From Actinocatenispora sp963805605 (GTDB lineage Bacteria; Actinomycetota; Actinomycetes; Mycobacteriales; Micromonosporaceae): 64,000 bases of DNA. The translations under genes were made by a program, and so were the position numbers. The DNA lies in NCBI GenBank assembly GCA_963805605.1, contig CAWDUX010000003.1, forward strand, positions 682,001 to 746,000, written 5' to 3'. The notes under the pieces are model-generated. The model did not search any database and was not told the origin of the DNA. It worked only from the letters and a program-made list of their open reading frames with translations. The first letter of the stretch is position 1; each line of letters starts with the position of its first letter. This document shows, piece after piece, positions 25,303 to 34,159 of this stretch.

Positions 25303-26775
25303 ATGGCAGAGTCGGTGACCCGCGTGCTCGCGCTGGACCTGGGTTCCAGTTCAGTGCGTGCGGTGGTGCTGACCACGGACGGCACCGGCCTCACCCCGGT
25401 GCCCGGTGCCGCGGTCCGTGAACACGCCCGGCTACGGCAGAGCGCCGACGGCGCTGCCGAACTGGACCTGGCGGCCTACCTGGGCGCCACGGTGAGCTGT
25501 CTGGACGAGCTGTCGGAGCGCGACCAGCTCACCGAGGTCGACACCATCGCGATCTCCACGCAGTGGCATTCGCTGCTGGGACTGGACCAGCACGACGAAC
25601 CCACCGGGCCCTGTCTGTCCTGGATGGACCTTCGACCTACGCTACCCACTGACCGGACGCCGGAGGACAGTGCCGCCTTCCACGCCCGTACCGGCGCCTG
25701 GTGGCATCCGTTCTACTGGCCGGCGCGCATCGGCTGGTTGCGTTCCCGTGGCGTCGACGCGCATCGGTGGGTCGGCCTACCTGAATACCTGGGCCAGCAA
25801 CTGTGGGGTGAGTCGACGGCATCGGTGTCCTCGGCATCGGGAACCGGTGCGCTGGACACCGCCGTCTGCCGATGGGATCCGGAAGCGCTCGAGCTGGCCG
25901 GGATCGACGAGTCCGCGGTGCCGGCACTGGCGCCCGACGACTGGCGGGCCAAGCTCACCGAGCGGTACCGGCGACGCTGGCCGGAACTTGCCGCGGCCCG
26001 GATCGCGCCGCCGCTGGGGGACGGCGCCGCCAGTGCTCTGGGCTCGGGTTGCTTCGCGCCGGACCGGTTGTCGGTGACGGTCGGTACCTCGGCAGCGGTC
26101 CGGCTCGTCGACACGCAGGCCACCGACCCGGCGCCCGGTGTCTGGCGCTACCGGGTGGATCACCGGCGGGTGGTGTTCGGCGTGGCGTACTCCGGCGGAG
26201 GGGTACTGGACGAGTGGCTGACGGGGCTGCTCGGCGCCGGGCAGGATGACCCGCGTATCGGGGAGGAGACGCTCAACACGCTGGCGCCCGGCGGCCACGG
26301 TCTGATCTGCCTTCCCGACCAGGCCGGTCATCGACCGCCGGCCACCGACCCGGTCGGCGCCGGCGGTACGGTGCACGGCCTGCGGCTGACCACCGGGCCG
26401 GCGGAACTTCTCGCCGGCACCCTGGAGGGTCTGTGCCACGAGCTAGCGGACGGTGCGCGGGCGGTGGATCCGAGCGGGCGGAGCCTGCCGATGCTGGGTG
26501 GCGGGGCGATCGCCGCGTCCGGTTGGCTGACCGGCCGGCTCACCGCCGCGCTGGGTGGGCACGCCCGCCGGTGCACCGACGCGGAGGTCGGTGCACGCGG
26601 CGCGGCGGCAGGCGCGCTGCAATTGGGCTATGAACCGGCCACCACCGAGGTACGGGTCGACCAGGGCGAGGTCAGCGCCATGGCCGGCGCCGCGCGCCGG
26701 CACCGGGCACTGCGCGAACGCCTGCGTGCACCGCTGACGGATCCGGAATCCGGCACCGGGCACGACATCAGCTGA
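25303..26775 (+). CDS. FGGY family carbohydrate kinase
   Basis: 490 aa, ATG behind a GGAGGGAAC site. The amino-terminal ATPase phosphate-binding motif is VLALDLGSSSVRAVVLTTDG. LSWMDLRPT, LSVTVGTSAAVRLV and LPMLGGGAIAASGWLTGRL complete the FGGY kinase core. Relatives phosphorylate gluconate, xylulose or glycerol; the resemblance is to gluconokinase-like FGGY proteins, but the substrate cannot be fixed. No sugar dehydrogenase or transporter is adjacent. It converges on hypE with 13 bp between stops. Confidence 0.88.
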   Translation: MAESVTRVLALDLGSSSVRAVVLTTDGTGLTPVPGAAVREHARLRQSADGAAELDLAAYLGATVSCLDELSERDQLTEVDTIAISTQWHSLLGLDQHDEPTGPCLSWMDLRPTLPTDRTPEDSAAFHARTGAWWHPFYWPARIGWLRSRGVDAHRWVGLPEYLGQQLWGESTASVSSASGTGALDTAVCRWDPEALELAGIDESAVPALAPDDWRAKLTERYRRRWPELAAARIAPPLGDGAASALGSGCFAPDRLSVTVGTSAAVRLVDTQATDPAPGVWRYRVDHRRVVFGVAYSGGGVLDEWLTGLLGAGQDDPRIGEETLNTLAPGGHGLICLPDQAGHRPPATDPVGAGGTVHGLRLTTGPAELLAGTLEGLCHELADGARAVDPSGRSLPMLGGGAIAASGWLTGRLTAALGGHARRCTDAEVGARGAAAGALQLGYEPATTEVRVDQGEVSAMAGAARRHRALRERLRAPLTDPESGTGHDIS

Positions 26776-26788
26776 GTCGCGCCCGTCG

Positions 26789-27880
26789 TCAGCAGATCCT
26801 GGGCAACTGCTCACCGATCGGCATGTCGACCACCCGGGAGGCGCCGAAACCGGTACGGGCGCTGACCATCCCCGGATGTCGGTCCACGACCTGACCGATC
26901 CGGACCGCGTCGCGACCGGCGGGATGCGCGCGCATCGCGGCCAGCACCGCGTCGGCGTCGGCGGCCGCGACGACAGCCAGTAGCTTGCCCTCGTTGGCGA
27001 CGTACAACGGATCCAGTCCGAGTAATGCGCAGGCGTTCGCGACCACCGCAGGAACGGGAAGATCCCGCTCCGCCAGCTCGATACCGACCCCGGCGGCACC
27101 GGCGATCTCGTTCAACGCGGTCGCCACCCCACCGCGGGTCGGGTCACGCAGCGCGTGGATGTCCGGGCAGGCCGCCAACATCGCGGCGACCAGACTGTTG
27201 AGCGGCGCGCAGTCGCTCACCACCTCCGCACCGAACTCAAGCCCCTCCCGGACACTGAGGATCGCCACCCCGTGCACGCCGATGGTGCCCGACACCAGCA
27301 CCACGTCGCCCGGTCGGGCACGCTGCGGACGGATGTCCACCCCGTCACAGACCACACCGATGCCCGCGGTGTTGATGTAGACGCCGTCACCATGGCCGGC
27401 GTCTACCACCTTGGTGTCCCCGGTGACGACCGTGACGCCGGCCCGCTCGGCGGCAGCGCCCAGTGCCTCAGCAATGCGGCCGACCACCGACAGTTCGGTG
27501 CCCTCCTCCAGGATGAAGCCGCAGGACAGGTACGCCGCCTGCGCGCCGCTCATGGCGAGGTCGTTGACCGTACCGTTGACCGCCAGGTCACCGATGCTGC
27601 CGCCGGGGAAGAACAACGGGCGCACCACGTACGAGTCGGTGGAGAAGGCGAGCCGTACACCGCCGAGTTCCAGTACCGCCGAGTCGGTCAGGCCGGCCAG
27701 GATCGGGTTACCGAACGCCGGTACGAACAGATGCTCGACGAGTTCGGCCGACATCGCGCCACCGCCCCCGTGTCCCATCACCACCCGCGGACTGTCCCGC
27801 AGCGGAAGCGGGCAGCTCCAGCCGCTGAAGTCAGGTGCGGCAGGTACGGACGGACCGATGTGGGTGATCAGCTCAGCCAA
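26789..27880 (-). CDS. hypE: hydrogenase maturation protein HypE
   Basis: 363 aa from a TTG at 27880 that has GGGAGG upstream and lies just before the hypD stop. The frame upstream has no ATG or GTG in a sensible place, so TTG with translational coupling is the best reading. HypE dehydrates the thiocarbamate on its C-terminal Cys to thiocyanate, making the CN ligands of the [NiFe] centre. Seen here: the amino-terminal MGHGGGGAMSAELVEHLF, VVTGDTKVVD, GDVVLVSGTIGVHG and the required C-terminal tail ...QLPRIC ending in Cys. Confidence 0.92.
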   Translation of the reverse strand: MAELITHIGPSVPAAPDFSGWSCPLPLRDSPRVVMGHGGGGAMSAELVEHLFVPAFGNPILAGLTDSAVLELGGVRLAFSTDSYVVRPLFFPGGSIGDLAVNGTVNDLAMSGAQAAYLSCGFILEEGTELSVVGRIAEALGAAAERAGVTVVTGDTKVVDAGHGDGVYINTAGIGVVCDGVDIRPQRARPGDVVLVSGTIGVHGVAILSVREGLEFGAEVVSDCAPLNSLVAAMLAACPDIHALRDPTRGGVATALNEIAGAAGVGIELAERDLPVPAVVANACALLGLDPLYVANEGKLLAVVAAADADAVLAAMRAHPAGRDAVRIGQVVDRHPGMVSARTGFGASRVVDMPIGEQLPRIC

Positions 27881-29024
27881 CGTGGCTCGCCTCCCGTTGT
27901 GTCGGCGCGGGCGCGGAGCCGGCCGTGGGCGTCGGCTCGGCCAACCGGCGGTAGAGGTAGTAGGCGGCACACGCCCCTTCGCTGGAGACCATGGTGGCGC
28001 CCAGTGGCGTACGGGGTGTGCAGGTGGTACCGAACGCCGCGCATTCGTGTGGCCTGATCAACCCTTGCAGCACCTCGCCGCTGCGGCAGTCGGCGGATTC
28101 GCGGGTGGTGATGCCCTGCACCGAGAAGCGGTATTCGGCGTCGAAGTCACGGTAGCGTTCCGACAGTCGCCAGCCGCTGCCGGGGATCGTGCCGATACCC
28201 CGCCAGGCCCGGTCGGTCACCTCGAACACGTCGGCCAGCATCGCCCGGGCCGCCGGATTGCCTTCCGGGCGCACCGCCCTCGGGTACGCGTTCTCCACCC
28301 GGTACTCACCGTTCTCCAGCTGTCGTACGGTGCGCCGGATGCCTTCCAGGATGTCCAGCGGCTCGAACCCAGTCACCACGATCGGCACCTGATGGCGCTG
28401 CGCGAGGGCCGGATACTCCTCGATACCCATGACGCTGCACACGTGTCCGGCGGCCAGGAACGCCTGTACCCGGCAGTGCGGCGACTGCATGATCGCCTCG
28501 ATGGCCGGTGGTACCCGCACATGTGAGACCAGCAGCGAGAAGTTCCCGATGCCCAGGCGCCGCGCCTGGTGGACGGTCATCGCGTTGGGCGGCGCGGTGG
28601 TCTCGAAGCCGATACCGAAGAAGACCACCTGGCGCTCGGGGTTCTGTCGGGCGATGGTCAACGCGTCCAGCGGAGAGTACACGACCCGAACGTCGCCGCC
28701 CTCGCTCTTGACCCGGAACAGATCCCGGTCGCTGCCCGGGACCCGGAGCATGTCACCGAAGGAGCAGAAGATCACGTCGGGGCGCGAGGCGATCTCCAAC
28801 GCCTTGTCGATGGTTTCCAACGGGGTGACGCAGACCGGGCAGCCGGGGCCGTGAATGAGTTCGATGCCCTCCGGCAGCAACTGGTCGATGCCGTGCCGGA
28901 TGATGGAATGGGTCTGTCCACCGCACACCTCCATCATCGCCCATGGCCGGGTGACGGTGGCTGCGATGTCGTCGAACAGTCGTTTCGCCAACTGCGGATC
29001 ACTGAACTCGTCCAGGTACCTCAT
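27873..29024 (-). CDS. hypD: hydrogenase maturation protein HypD
   Basis: 383 aa, ATG at 29024 overlapping the hypC stop (ATGA). HypD is the scaffold on which the Fe(CN)2CO unit is assembled, with HypC. Conserved Cys motifs are visible: MMEVCGGQTHSI, GPGCPVCVTP, GHVCSVMG and the [4Fe-4S] region with C-terminal Cys residues around ECAAFGTTCTPRTPLGATM. The last ~20 residues are a Pro/Ala-rich extension. It overlaps the start of hypE. Confidence 0.95.
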   Translation of the reverse strand: MRYLDEFSDPQLAKRLFDDIAATVTRPWAMMEVCGGQTHSIIRHGIDQLLPEGIELIHGPGCPVCVTPLETIDKALEIASRPDVIFCSFGDMLRVPGSDRDLFRVKSEGGDVRVVYSPLDALTIARQNPERQVVFFGIGFETTAPPNAMTVHQARRLGIGNFSLLVSHVRVPPAIEAIMQSPHCRVQAFLAAGHVCSVMGIEEYPALAQRHQVPIVVTGFEPLDILEGIRRTVRQLENGEYRVENAYPRAVRPEGNPAARAMLADVFEVTDRAWRGIGTIPGSGWRLSERYRDFDAEYRFSVQGITTRESADCRSGEVLQGLIRPHECAAFGTTCTPRTPLGATMVSSEGACAAYYLYRRLAEPTPTAGSAPAPTQREASHVG

Positions 29025-29344
29025 GTCGTGGCCTCCTGCGGTCCCGGGGTGGTGTCGGCCGGGCGTGGGGCGCCGGCCTCGGTGGCCGCCCGGTCCCATG
29101 CGTCGCCGAATTCCTTGTCCAGTTCGCCCAGATTCTCGAACAGGGAGAGAGTCTGTCGGGCGGACTCCTCGTCCAGGCGCTGCAACGCGAATCCGACATG
29201 CACGATGGTGTACTCACCGACCTGGAGATCAGGCAGATACTCCAGGCACACGTCTTTGACCACACCGCCGAAGTCCACTCTGGCCATCCGGGTGTCGTCG
29301 CGTTGCTCAATCTCCAGCACTTTGCCGGGCACCGCCAGGCACAT
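29021..29344 (-). CDS. hypC: hydrogenase maturation chaperone HypC
   Basis: 107 aa, beginning MCLAVPGKVLEI with the essential Cys2. It carries iron and ligands between HypD and the hydrogenase large subunit. The hypF coding region overlaps its start by 38 bp. A second HypC-family gene lies at 33736-34017. This copy is with hypD/hypE and has a longer acidic/Ala-rich C terminus. The two may serve different steps, or one may be dedicated to the large subunit. Confidence 0.95.
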   Translation of the reverse strand: MCLAVPGKVLEIEQRDDTRMARVDFGGVVKDVCLEYLPDLQVGEYTIVHVGFALQRLDEESARQTLSLFENLGELDKEFGDAWDRAATEAGAPRPADTTPGPQEATT

Positions 29345-31712
29345 GCTTGTCCCCTTCCCACAGGTACGTCATCGGTTGGTCAGCGGTACGGGTATCCGGG
29401 CATGCCGGAGCGTCGCCGCGTCGCGCGGCGACGACCAGTTGACCGAGCGCCAGTCCGGCGTCGTTGGGCGGTACCCGGTGGTGGCGCAGCACCTCATAAC
29501 CCCGGCCGGCCAGATCCACCGCACAGCCCGAGCTGAGCAGTTCGTTGCAGAACACCCCACCGGACAGCGCGACCGTGCGGGTGGTACCGGCGACGATGTC
29601 GCAGACCTCGCCGACCATGTCGACCACGGCACGGTGGAACCGGGCGGCGATCAGGCCCACCGGCACCTGACGGCGCAGATCGGTGCAGATCGCGGCCAGT
29701 ACCGGGCCCGGCCGTACCTGCAGCGCTGTTCCCGTCCGGGCTTCGGCCAGCGCGAAGCGGTAATCGGCGGGCTGATCCGACCAGTACGCTCGGGCGGCTC
29801 CCTCCAGTTCGATCGCCGCCTGCGCCTCGTAGCCGACCCGGTGACAGATACCCAGCAACGAGGCGACCGCGTCGAACAACCGGCCCATGCTGGAGGTCGG
29901 TACGCAGCCCAGCCCGGACCGCAGTTGCCGGTCCAGCACCCGCCGCTCGGTCTCCGGGCAGACCGCCGTGGGCGGCAGGTCGGGCTCCGCCGGCAGCCCT
30001 GCGGCGTGCAGGTGCGCCAGCGCCATCCGGTACGGATTGCGTACCGTGCTGTCCCCGCCGGGCAACGGCACGTACGCGAGTTGCGCGAGCCTGTCGTAGC
30101 CGTCGTAGTCGGCGTGCAGGAACTCACCGCCCCAGACCGCACCGTCGTCTCCGTACCCGGTGCCGTCGAAGGCGACACCGAGCACCCGGCTACGGCCGTC
30201 GTGGCGGTGCTCGGCGAGCGCCGCGGCGATGTGCGCATGGTGGTGCTGCACAGATATCACCGGACGTCCAGCGGCGTGGCGGCGTGCCCAGCCGGCGGAC
30301 CGGTAACCCGGGTGACGGTCCACCACCAACATCGCGGGATCGGTACCGGTGACCGCGCGCAGGTGGCTCTCGGCGCGGCCGAAGGCGTCGAGGGTGGCCA
30401 CGTCGTCCATGTCACCGACGTGGCCGGACAGCCAGGCGTAGCGACCCTCGCCCACGCAGAAGGTGTTCTTCAGATCGCCGCCGACGGCGAATGCCGGGAT
30501 GACCGGGGTCCCCAGTTCGACCGGGAAGGGCGCGTAACCCCGGGACCGGCGCAGCGGTAGCTCCCGGCCATCCACCACCCGCAACACCGAATCGTCGCAG
30601 GGAACATGGATCGGCCGGTCGTGCATCAGCCACGCATCGGCCATGCCGGAGAGTCGTTGCAATGCCTGGTCGTCATCGGTGACGATCGGTTCGCCGGACA
30701 GATTGGCGCTGGTCATCACCACGATCCGTGGACCGGGCGGGTCACCGGGCAGACCAAGCAGCAGGTGATGCAGCGGGGTATAGGGCAGCAGTACGCCCAC
30801 GTCGGGGTTTCCCGGCGCCACCGCCGCGGCAAGCTGCTCCCCCACATCGCCACGACGGTGCAGCAGTACGATGGGGCGGCGGGCACCGGTCAACAGGTCC
30901 GCCTCCACGGCGCCGATCCGCGCCACCGTCGAAGCGGTGGCCAGGTCAGCGGCCATCACGGCGAACGGCTTGTCTCCACGGTCCTTGCGCTTGCGCAGCG
31001 TACCCACCGCGCCGGCGTCGCCTGCCGCGCACGCCAGGTGGTAGCCGCCCAGACCCTTCACCGCGAGAACCGCGCCGGCAGCGATCATCCGTCGGGCCCC
31101 GGTGAGTGCCGCCTCCCCCAACTGGGTCGGCAGTCCGGGCCGGACGAGGCGCAGTACCGGGCCGCAGGCCGGACACGCGATGGGTTGGGCGTGGAAGCGC
31201 CGGTCGGTGGGATCGGCGTACTCCCGGGCACAGTCGCGGCACATCGGGAATCCGGCCATCGTGGTGTTCGCCCGGTCGTAGGGCAGTGCGGTGATGATGG
31301 TGAAGCGGGGACCGCAGTGCGTGCAGGTGATGAACGGGTGCCGGTAGCGTCGGTCCGTCGGGTCGGTGAGCTCATCAAGGCAGTCCCCGCAGGTCGCGAC
31401 GTCCGGTGCGATCAACGTGCGCGCCGCGCCAGCGATGGAGGCCGAGATGGTGAAGCCGGCGCCGCCGCGTACCACGGTCCGCTCGACCGTCACGGCCTGC
31501 ACCACGGCCAGCGGTGGCGCGTCATGGTCGACCCGGTCCCGGAAGGCGTCCAGCGCGCCTGTGGCGCCCTCGACCTCGATCACCACGCCATCGGCGGTGT
31601 TGCCGACGTTGCCGGTCAGTCCCAGTTCGGCGGCGAGCGCGTACACGAAGGGACGGAAACCGACGCCCTGAACCACGCCGCGCACCGTGATCCGCCACCG
31701 CTGCCGACACAT
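29307..31712 (-). CDS. hypF: carbamoyltransferase HypF
   Basis: 801 aa, ATG at 31712. It uses carbamoyl phosphate and ATP to carbamoylate the HypE C-terminal Cys. Domain order: acylphosphatase (RGVVQGVGFRPFVYALA); two zinc fingers (CGDCLDELTDP ... CTHCGPRF and CRDCAREYADP ... CPACGPV); YrdC-like domain (VLAVKGLGGYHLACAAGD); Kae1-like domain (VVDRHPGYRSAGWA, QHHHAHIAAALAEH, ALSGGVFCNELL). All parts look intact, and length is close to the usual ~750 aa. Confidence 0.96.
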   Translation of the reverse strand: MCRQRWRITVRGVVQGVGFRPFVYALAAELGLTGNVGNTADGVVIEVEGATGALDAFRDRVDHDAPPLAVVQAVTVERTVVRGGAGFTISASIAGAARTLIAPDVATCGDCLDELTDPTDRRYRHPFITCTHCGPRFTIITALPYDRANTTMAGFPMCRDCAREYADPTDRRFHAQPIACPACGPVLRLVRPGLPTQLGEAALTGARRMIAAGAVLAVKGLGGYHLACAAGDAGAVGTLRKRKDRGDKPFAVMAADLATASTVARIGAVEADLLTGARRPIVLLHRRGDVGEQLAAAVAPGNPDVGVLLPYTPLHHLLLGLPGDPPGPRIVVMTSANLSGEPIVTDDDQALQRLSGMADAWLMHDRPIHVPCDDSVLRVVDGRELPLRRSRGYAPFPVELGTPVIPAFAVGGDLKNTFCVGEGRYAWLSGHVGDMDDVATLDAFGRAESHLRAVTGTDPAMLVVDRHPGYRSAGWARRHAAGRPVISVQHHHAHIAAALAEHRHDGRSRVLGVAFDGTGYGDDGAVWGGEFLHADYDGYDRLAQLAYVPLPGGDSTVRNPYRMALAHLHAAGLPAEPDLPPTAVCPETERRVLDRQLRSGLGCVPTSSMGRLFDAVASLLGICHRVGYEAQAAIELEGAARAYWSDQPADYRFALAEARTGTALQVRPGPVLAAICTDLRRQVPVGLIAARFHRAVVDMVGEVCDIVAGTTRTVALSGGVFCNELLSSGCAVDLAGRGYEVLRHHRVPPNDAGLALGQLVVAARRGDAPACPDTRTADQPMTYLWEGDKHVPGGARQSAGD

Positions 31713-31817
31713 CCCGTCCGTCCTTCTTCACTCCCCACGTGACTGTTTGCTGCGGAAATCTGCCCCACCGTAGTCTCATCGTGGCCGTACACGCGGCGAA
31801 AACAGCAGATCGGTCCA

Positions 31818-32606
31818 TCAACCTGGCGCGGCCAACACTCCGGATCGCGACATCTGCGCGCTGGTGAACGCCAACTGACCGACCGTGTGCGCGCGCAGAG
31901 CGGCCACCTGCACGTCGTCGAGCCGGTCGCAGACCCAGTCCCAGTGCAGGGCGACGCGGTCACCGACCTGGATCCGCGGCGCCAACCGGTATCCGGTGGC
32001 ACTGAGCTTTGCCGTTTCGTCTGCCGGCTCACCGAGCCGCAAGCTACCTCCGTCGAAGCGCAACGCCCGACTGCGCACCACCACCCGCTCACCGTCGAGC
32101 CGACGCACCCGACCCCACCGGATCCGGCACCGGTCCAGTACGTGCAGTGCGCGTACGCCCGCACCGGTGTGCAGCAGGCCCGCCCACGGATACACGGCGA
32201 AGACCTGGAAGCCGTGGTGCGGTGCCGTTCCGCTGTGTGCCCAGTCGACCAACGGGGTCCAGTGCCCGGCGGAGCGTGCTGCGGAGCGGTTCCGCAGCGA
32301 CGCGGCGAAACGCGCGGGTTCGACCAGATCAAGGCAGTCGTTGCCGATCCAGTACGCCTCGACCACCTGACGGTCGAGCGGGTCGCCGATACCGGCACAA
32401 TCCGCGATCAGCCGCAGATACGGCCACGCCCCCTCGAATCCGGCCGCCAGGCGTCTCAGGTCGCCGTCGACCCCGCCGGTGGCACCGTACTCCAGCAGCG
32501 CCTGATGATCCGCCGGGCCGCAGTAACCCAGTTCGTTGGGCGGATAGGCGTACCGGGCGAACACCATTGGTCCGGTGGCCGGGTGGCCATCGTGCTGGAC
32601 AGCCAT
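31818..32606 (-). CDS. hydrogenase-associated DUF6390-like protein
   Basis: 262 aa from ATG 32606 (10 bp after the hypB stop); ATG 32567 is an alternative. I recognise the amino-terminal FARYAYPPNELGYCGPADH and the PHHGFQVFAVYPWAGLLHTG block as typical of DUF6390 proteins found in actinobacterial hydrogenase operons. No enzymatic motif is evident. Two Cys (in LGYCGPAD and IADCAGIG) could be structural or metal-related. Function unknown; location between hypB and hypF suggests a maturation or assembly role. Recognition is from memory of similar clusters. Confidence 0.8.
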   Translation of the reverse strand: MAVQHDGHPATGPMVFARYAYPPNELGYCGPADHQALLEYGATGGVDGDLRRLAAGFEGAWPYLRLIADCAGIGDPLDRQVVEAYWIGNDCLDLVEPARFAASLRNRSAARSAGHWTPLVDWAHSGTAPHHGFQVFAVYPWAGLLHTGAGVRALHVLDRCRIRWGRVRRLDGERVVVRSRALRFDGGSLRLGEPADETAKLSATGYRLAPRIQVGDRVALHWDWVCDRLDDVQVAALRAHTVGQLAFTSAQMSRSGVLAAPG

Positions 32607-32615
32607 GCCGCGGCG

Positions 32616-33401
32616 TCAGCGGGCCGACGACGTCACGGCGGCCGGCATCCTGGCACGTAGCCAGCCGTACCAGTCCTGCAACCCGGTGCCGCTGGTCGCC
32701 GACACCCGCAACATCGGCACATCGGGACGGGCCCGGCGTGCGGCCGCAAGGCACTGCGCCACGTCGAAGTCCACATAGGGCAGCAGATCGACCTTGTTGA
32801 GCAGGACCAGATCCGCGGTACGGAACATGTGCGGATACTTCAACGGCTTGTCGGCCCCCTCGGTCACCGACATCACCACCACCCGCGCGCCTTCGCCGAG
32901 ATCGAACAGGGCCGGGCAGACCAGGTTCCCCACGTTCTCCACGAACAGCATCGAGCGCGGCGGCGGGTCGAGCGTCCGCAACGCACTGTCCAGCATGCCG
33001 GCATCGAGATGACAGCCGGCACCGGTGTTGATCTGGACGGTACGCGCACCGGTAGCGGCCAATCGGCGCGCGTCCAGCAGCGTCTCCTGGTCCCCTTCGA
33101 CCACCGAGATCGGCAGCGAGCCGACCAGATCGGTGACAGTACGTTCCAGCAGCGTGGTCTTGCCGGATCCGGGTGAACTCATCAGGTTCACCGCCACAAT
33201 GGCCTGTGCGGCGAACCAGGCCCGGTTACGGTCGGCCAGCAGATCGTTCTTGGCCAGTACCTGCTGCTCCAACCGCACGGTGCGCCCCGATCCGACCGGT
33301 GGATGCGGGTGCGGATGTGGGTGGTCTGTCTCCACGGGAACCGTTGCCGGGTCGGTGACCCGTACCCCGGCACTGTCCGAGCAACCACAGGTATTACACA
33401 T
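32616..33401 (-). CDS. hypB: hydrogenase nickel-incorporation GTPase HypB
   Basis: 261 aa, ATG overlapping the hypA stop. The amino-terminal Cys motif MCNTCGC and a short His-rich stretch (HPHPHPHPP) are nickel-binding elements. The G domain follows: P-loop SSPGSGKTTLLE, EGDQET, GCHLDAGM, VGNLVCPALFDLGE and NKVDLLPY. With HypA it delivers nickel to the large subunit at the expense of GTP. Complete and canonical. Confidence 0.96.
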   Translation of the reverse strand: MCNTCGCSDSAGVRVTDPATVPVETDHPHPHPHPPVGSGRTVRLEQQVLAKNDLLADRNRAWFAAQAIVAVNLMSSPGSGKTTLLERTVTDLVGSLPISVVEGDQETLLDARRLAATGARTVQINTGAGCHLDAGMLDSALRTLDPPPRSMLFVENVGNLVCPALFDLGEGARVVVMSVTEGADKPLKYPHMFRTADLVLLNKVDLLPYVDFDVAQCLAAARRARPDVPMLRVSATSGTGLQDWYGWLRARMPAAVTSSAR

Positions 33402-33732
33402 ACTCGCCCACTTCCACGGATCGAATGCTCAGCTCCTGGCCCCCGGTCACCTCGACGTCGAGGCTCCCGCACGCGCAGACCGGAATCGGGTCACGGGTGT
33501 TCGCTTCTGTCCGGCAGTCCCGGCAACGTGCCCGACCGGGCGACTCCACGATGGACAGTTCGGCGCCCTCGAGTCCGGTACCAGCGGTGACGAGTTCGAA
33601 ACAGAACCGCACCGAATCGGGCACCACTCCACAGAGGGCACCGATCTCGAGCTCGACCCGGGTGATCCGGGCGTCACCCAGCCGCTCGACGATCATGGTG
33701 ACGATGCTCTCAGTGACGGCCAACTCGTGCAT
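33394..33732 (-). CDS. hypA: hydrogenase nickel metallochaperone HypA
   Basis: 112 aa, starting MHELAVTESIV with His2 as nickel ligand. The zinc site is C-x2-C (RCRDCRT) plus a C-x-C pair (VCACGS) in place of the commoner C-P-x-C. The protein continues for about 20 residues after it. The gene starts 3 bp after the hypC2 stop and overlaps hypB, giving a tight hypC2-hypA-hypB unit. Confidence 0.94.
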   Translation of the reverse strand: MHELAVTESIVTMIVERLGDARITRVELEIGALCGVVPDSVRFCFELVTAGTGLEGAELSIVESPGRARCRDCRTEANTRDPIPVCACGSLDVEVTGGQELSIRSVEVGEYV

Positions 33733-33735
33733 CGC

Positions 33736-34017
33736 CTACTCCCCCGGCAGTGGTACCGGACCGTCGGTGGGGTGCAGCATCTCCCGGTCGTAGGCCTCAC
33801 CGATGCCGACCAGGAACTCCCACGCGTCCCGCGCTTCCAGTTCGGTCATCCGAGACAGGGCGAACCCCGTGTGGATCAGGATCCAGTCCCCCACCGCCGG
33901 TGGATCCTCACACAGCAGACCGATGTTGATGCTGCGTACCACTCCGGCCACCTCGACGTCGGCCAGGTCACCGTCGCCGGCCAGTCCGGTGATACGGCCC
34001 GGTATACCGATGCACAT
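33736..34017 (-). CDS. second HypC/HupF-type hydrogenase chaperone
   Basis: 93 aa, MCIGIPGRITGL with Cys2, then VVRSINIGLLCEDPPAVGDW and LIHTGFALSRM, all HypC-family features. It differs clearly from the hypC at 29021-29344 and is placed upstream of hypA, just after the protease and small-protein genes. Two HypC paralogues in one cluster occur in several bacteria, where one serves HypD and the other the large-subunit precursor. That division of labour here is inferred. Confidence 0.92.
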   Translation of the reverse strand: MCIGIPGRITGLAGDGDLADVEVAGVVRSINIGLLCEDPPAVGDWILIHTGFALSRMTELEARDAWEFLVGIGEAYDREMLHPTDGPVPLPGE

Positions 34018-34048
34018 ACTGTCTCGTCCCTGTCCTCGCCGCGGTCCG

Positions 34049-34159
34049 TCACATCCTGGAGATCCGTAGGTAGCGGGCTACGTCAGGGGCCACCGCGCGG
34101 GCCACTACGATCCCGATCGCCACCAGACCTGTCAGTACGATCAGCTGCTTCATCGTCAT
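34049..34159 (-). CDS. 36-aa membrane protein (DUF6893-like)
   Basis: Reads M-T-M-K-Q-L-I-V-L-T... with one hydrophobic segment (LIVLTGLVAIGIVVARAV) and a polar, basic end (DVARYLRISRM). The ATG at 34159 overlaps the stop of the upstream protease gene as ATGA, the coupling used throughout this operon, and has GGAGA upstream. That makes a real gene very likely despite its size. Small proteins of this kind (DUF6893, as I recall) occur at this point in other actinobacterial group 1h hydrogenase clusters. It may anchor or organise the hydrogenase or the protease at the membrane. Confidence 0.82.
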   Translation of the reverse strand: MTMKQLIVLTGLVAIGIVVARAVAPDVARYLRISRM

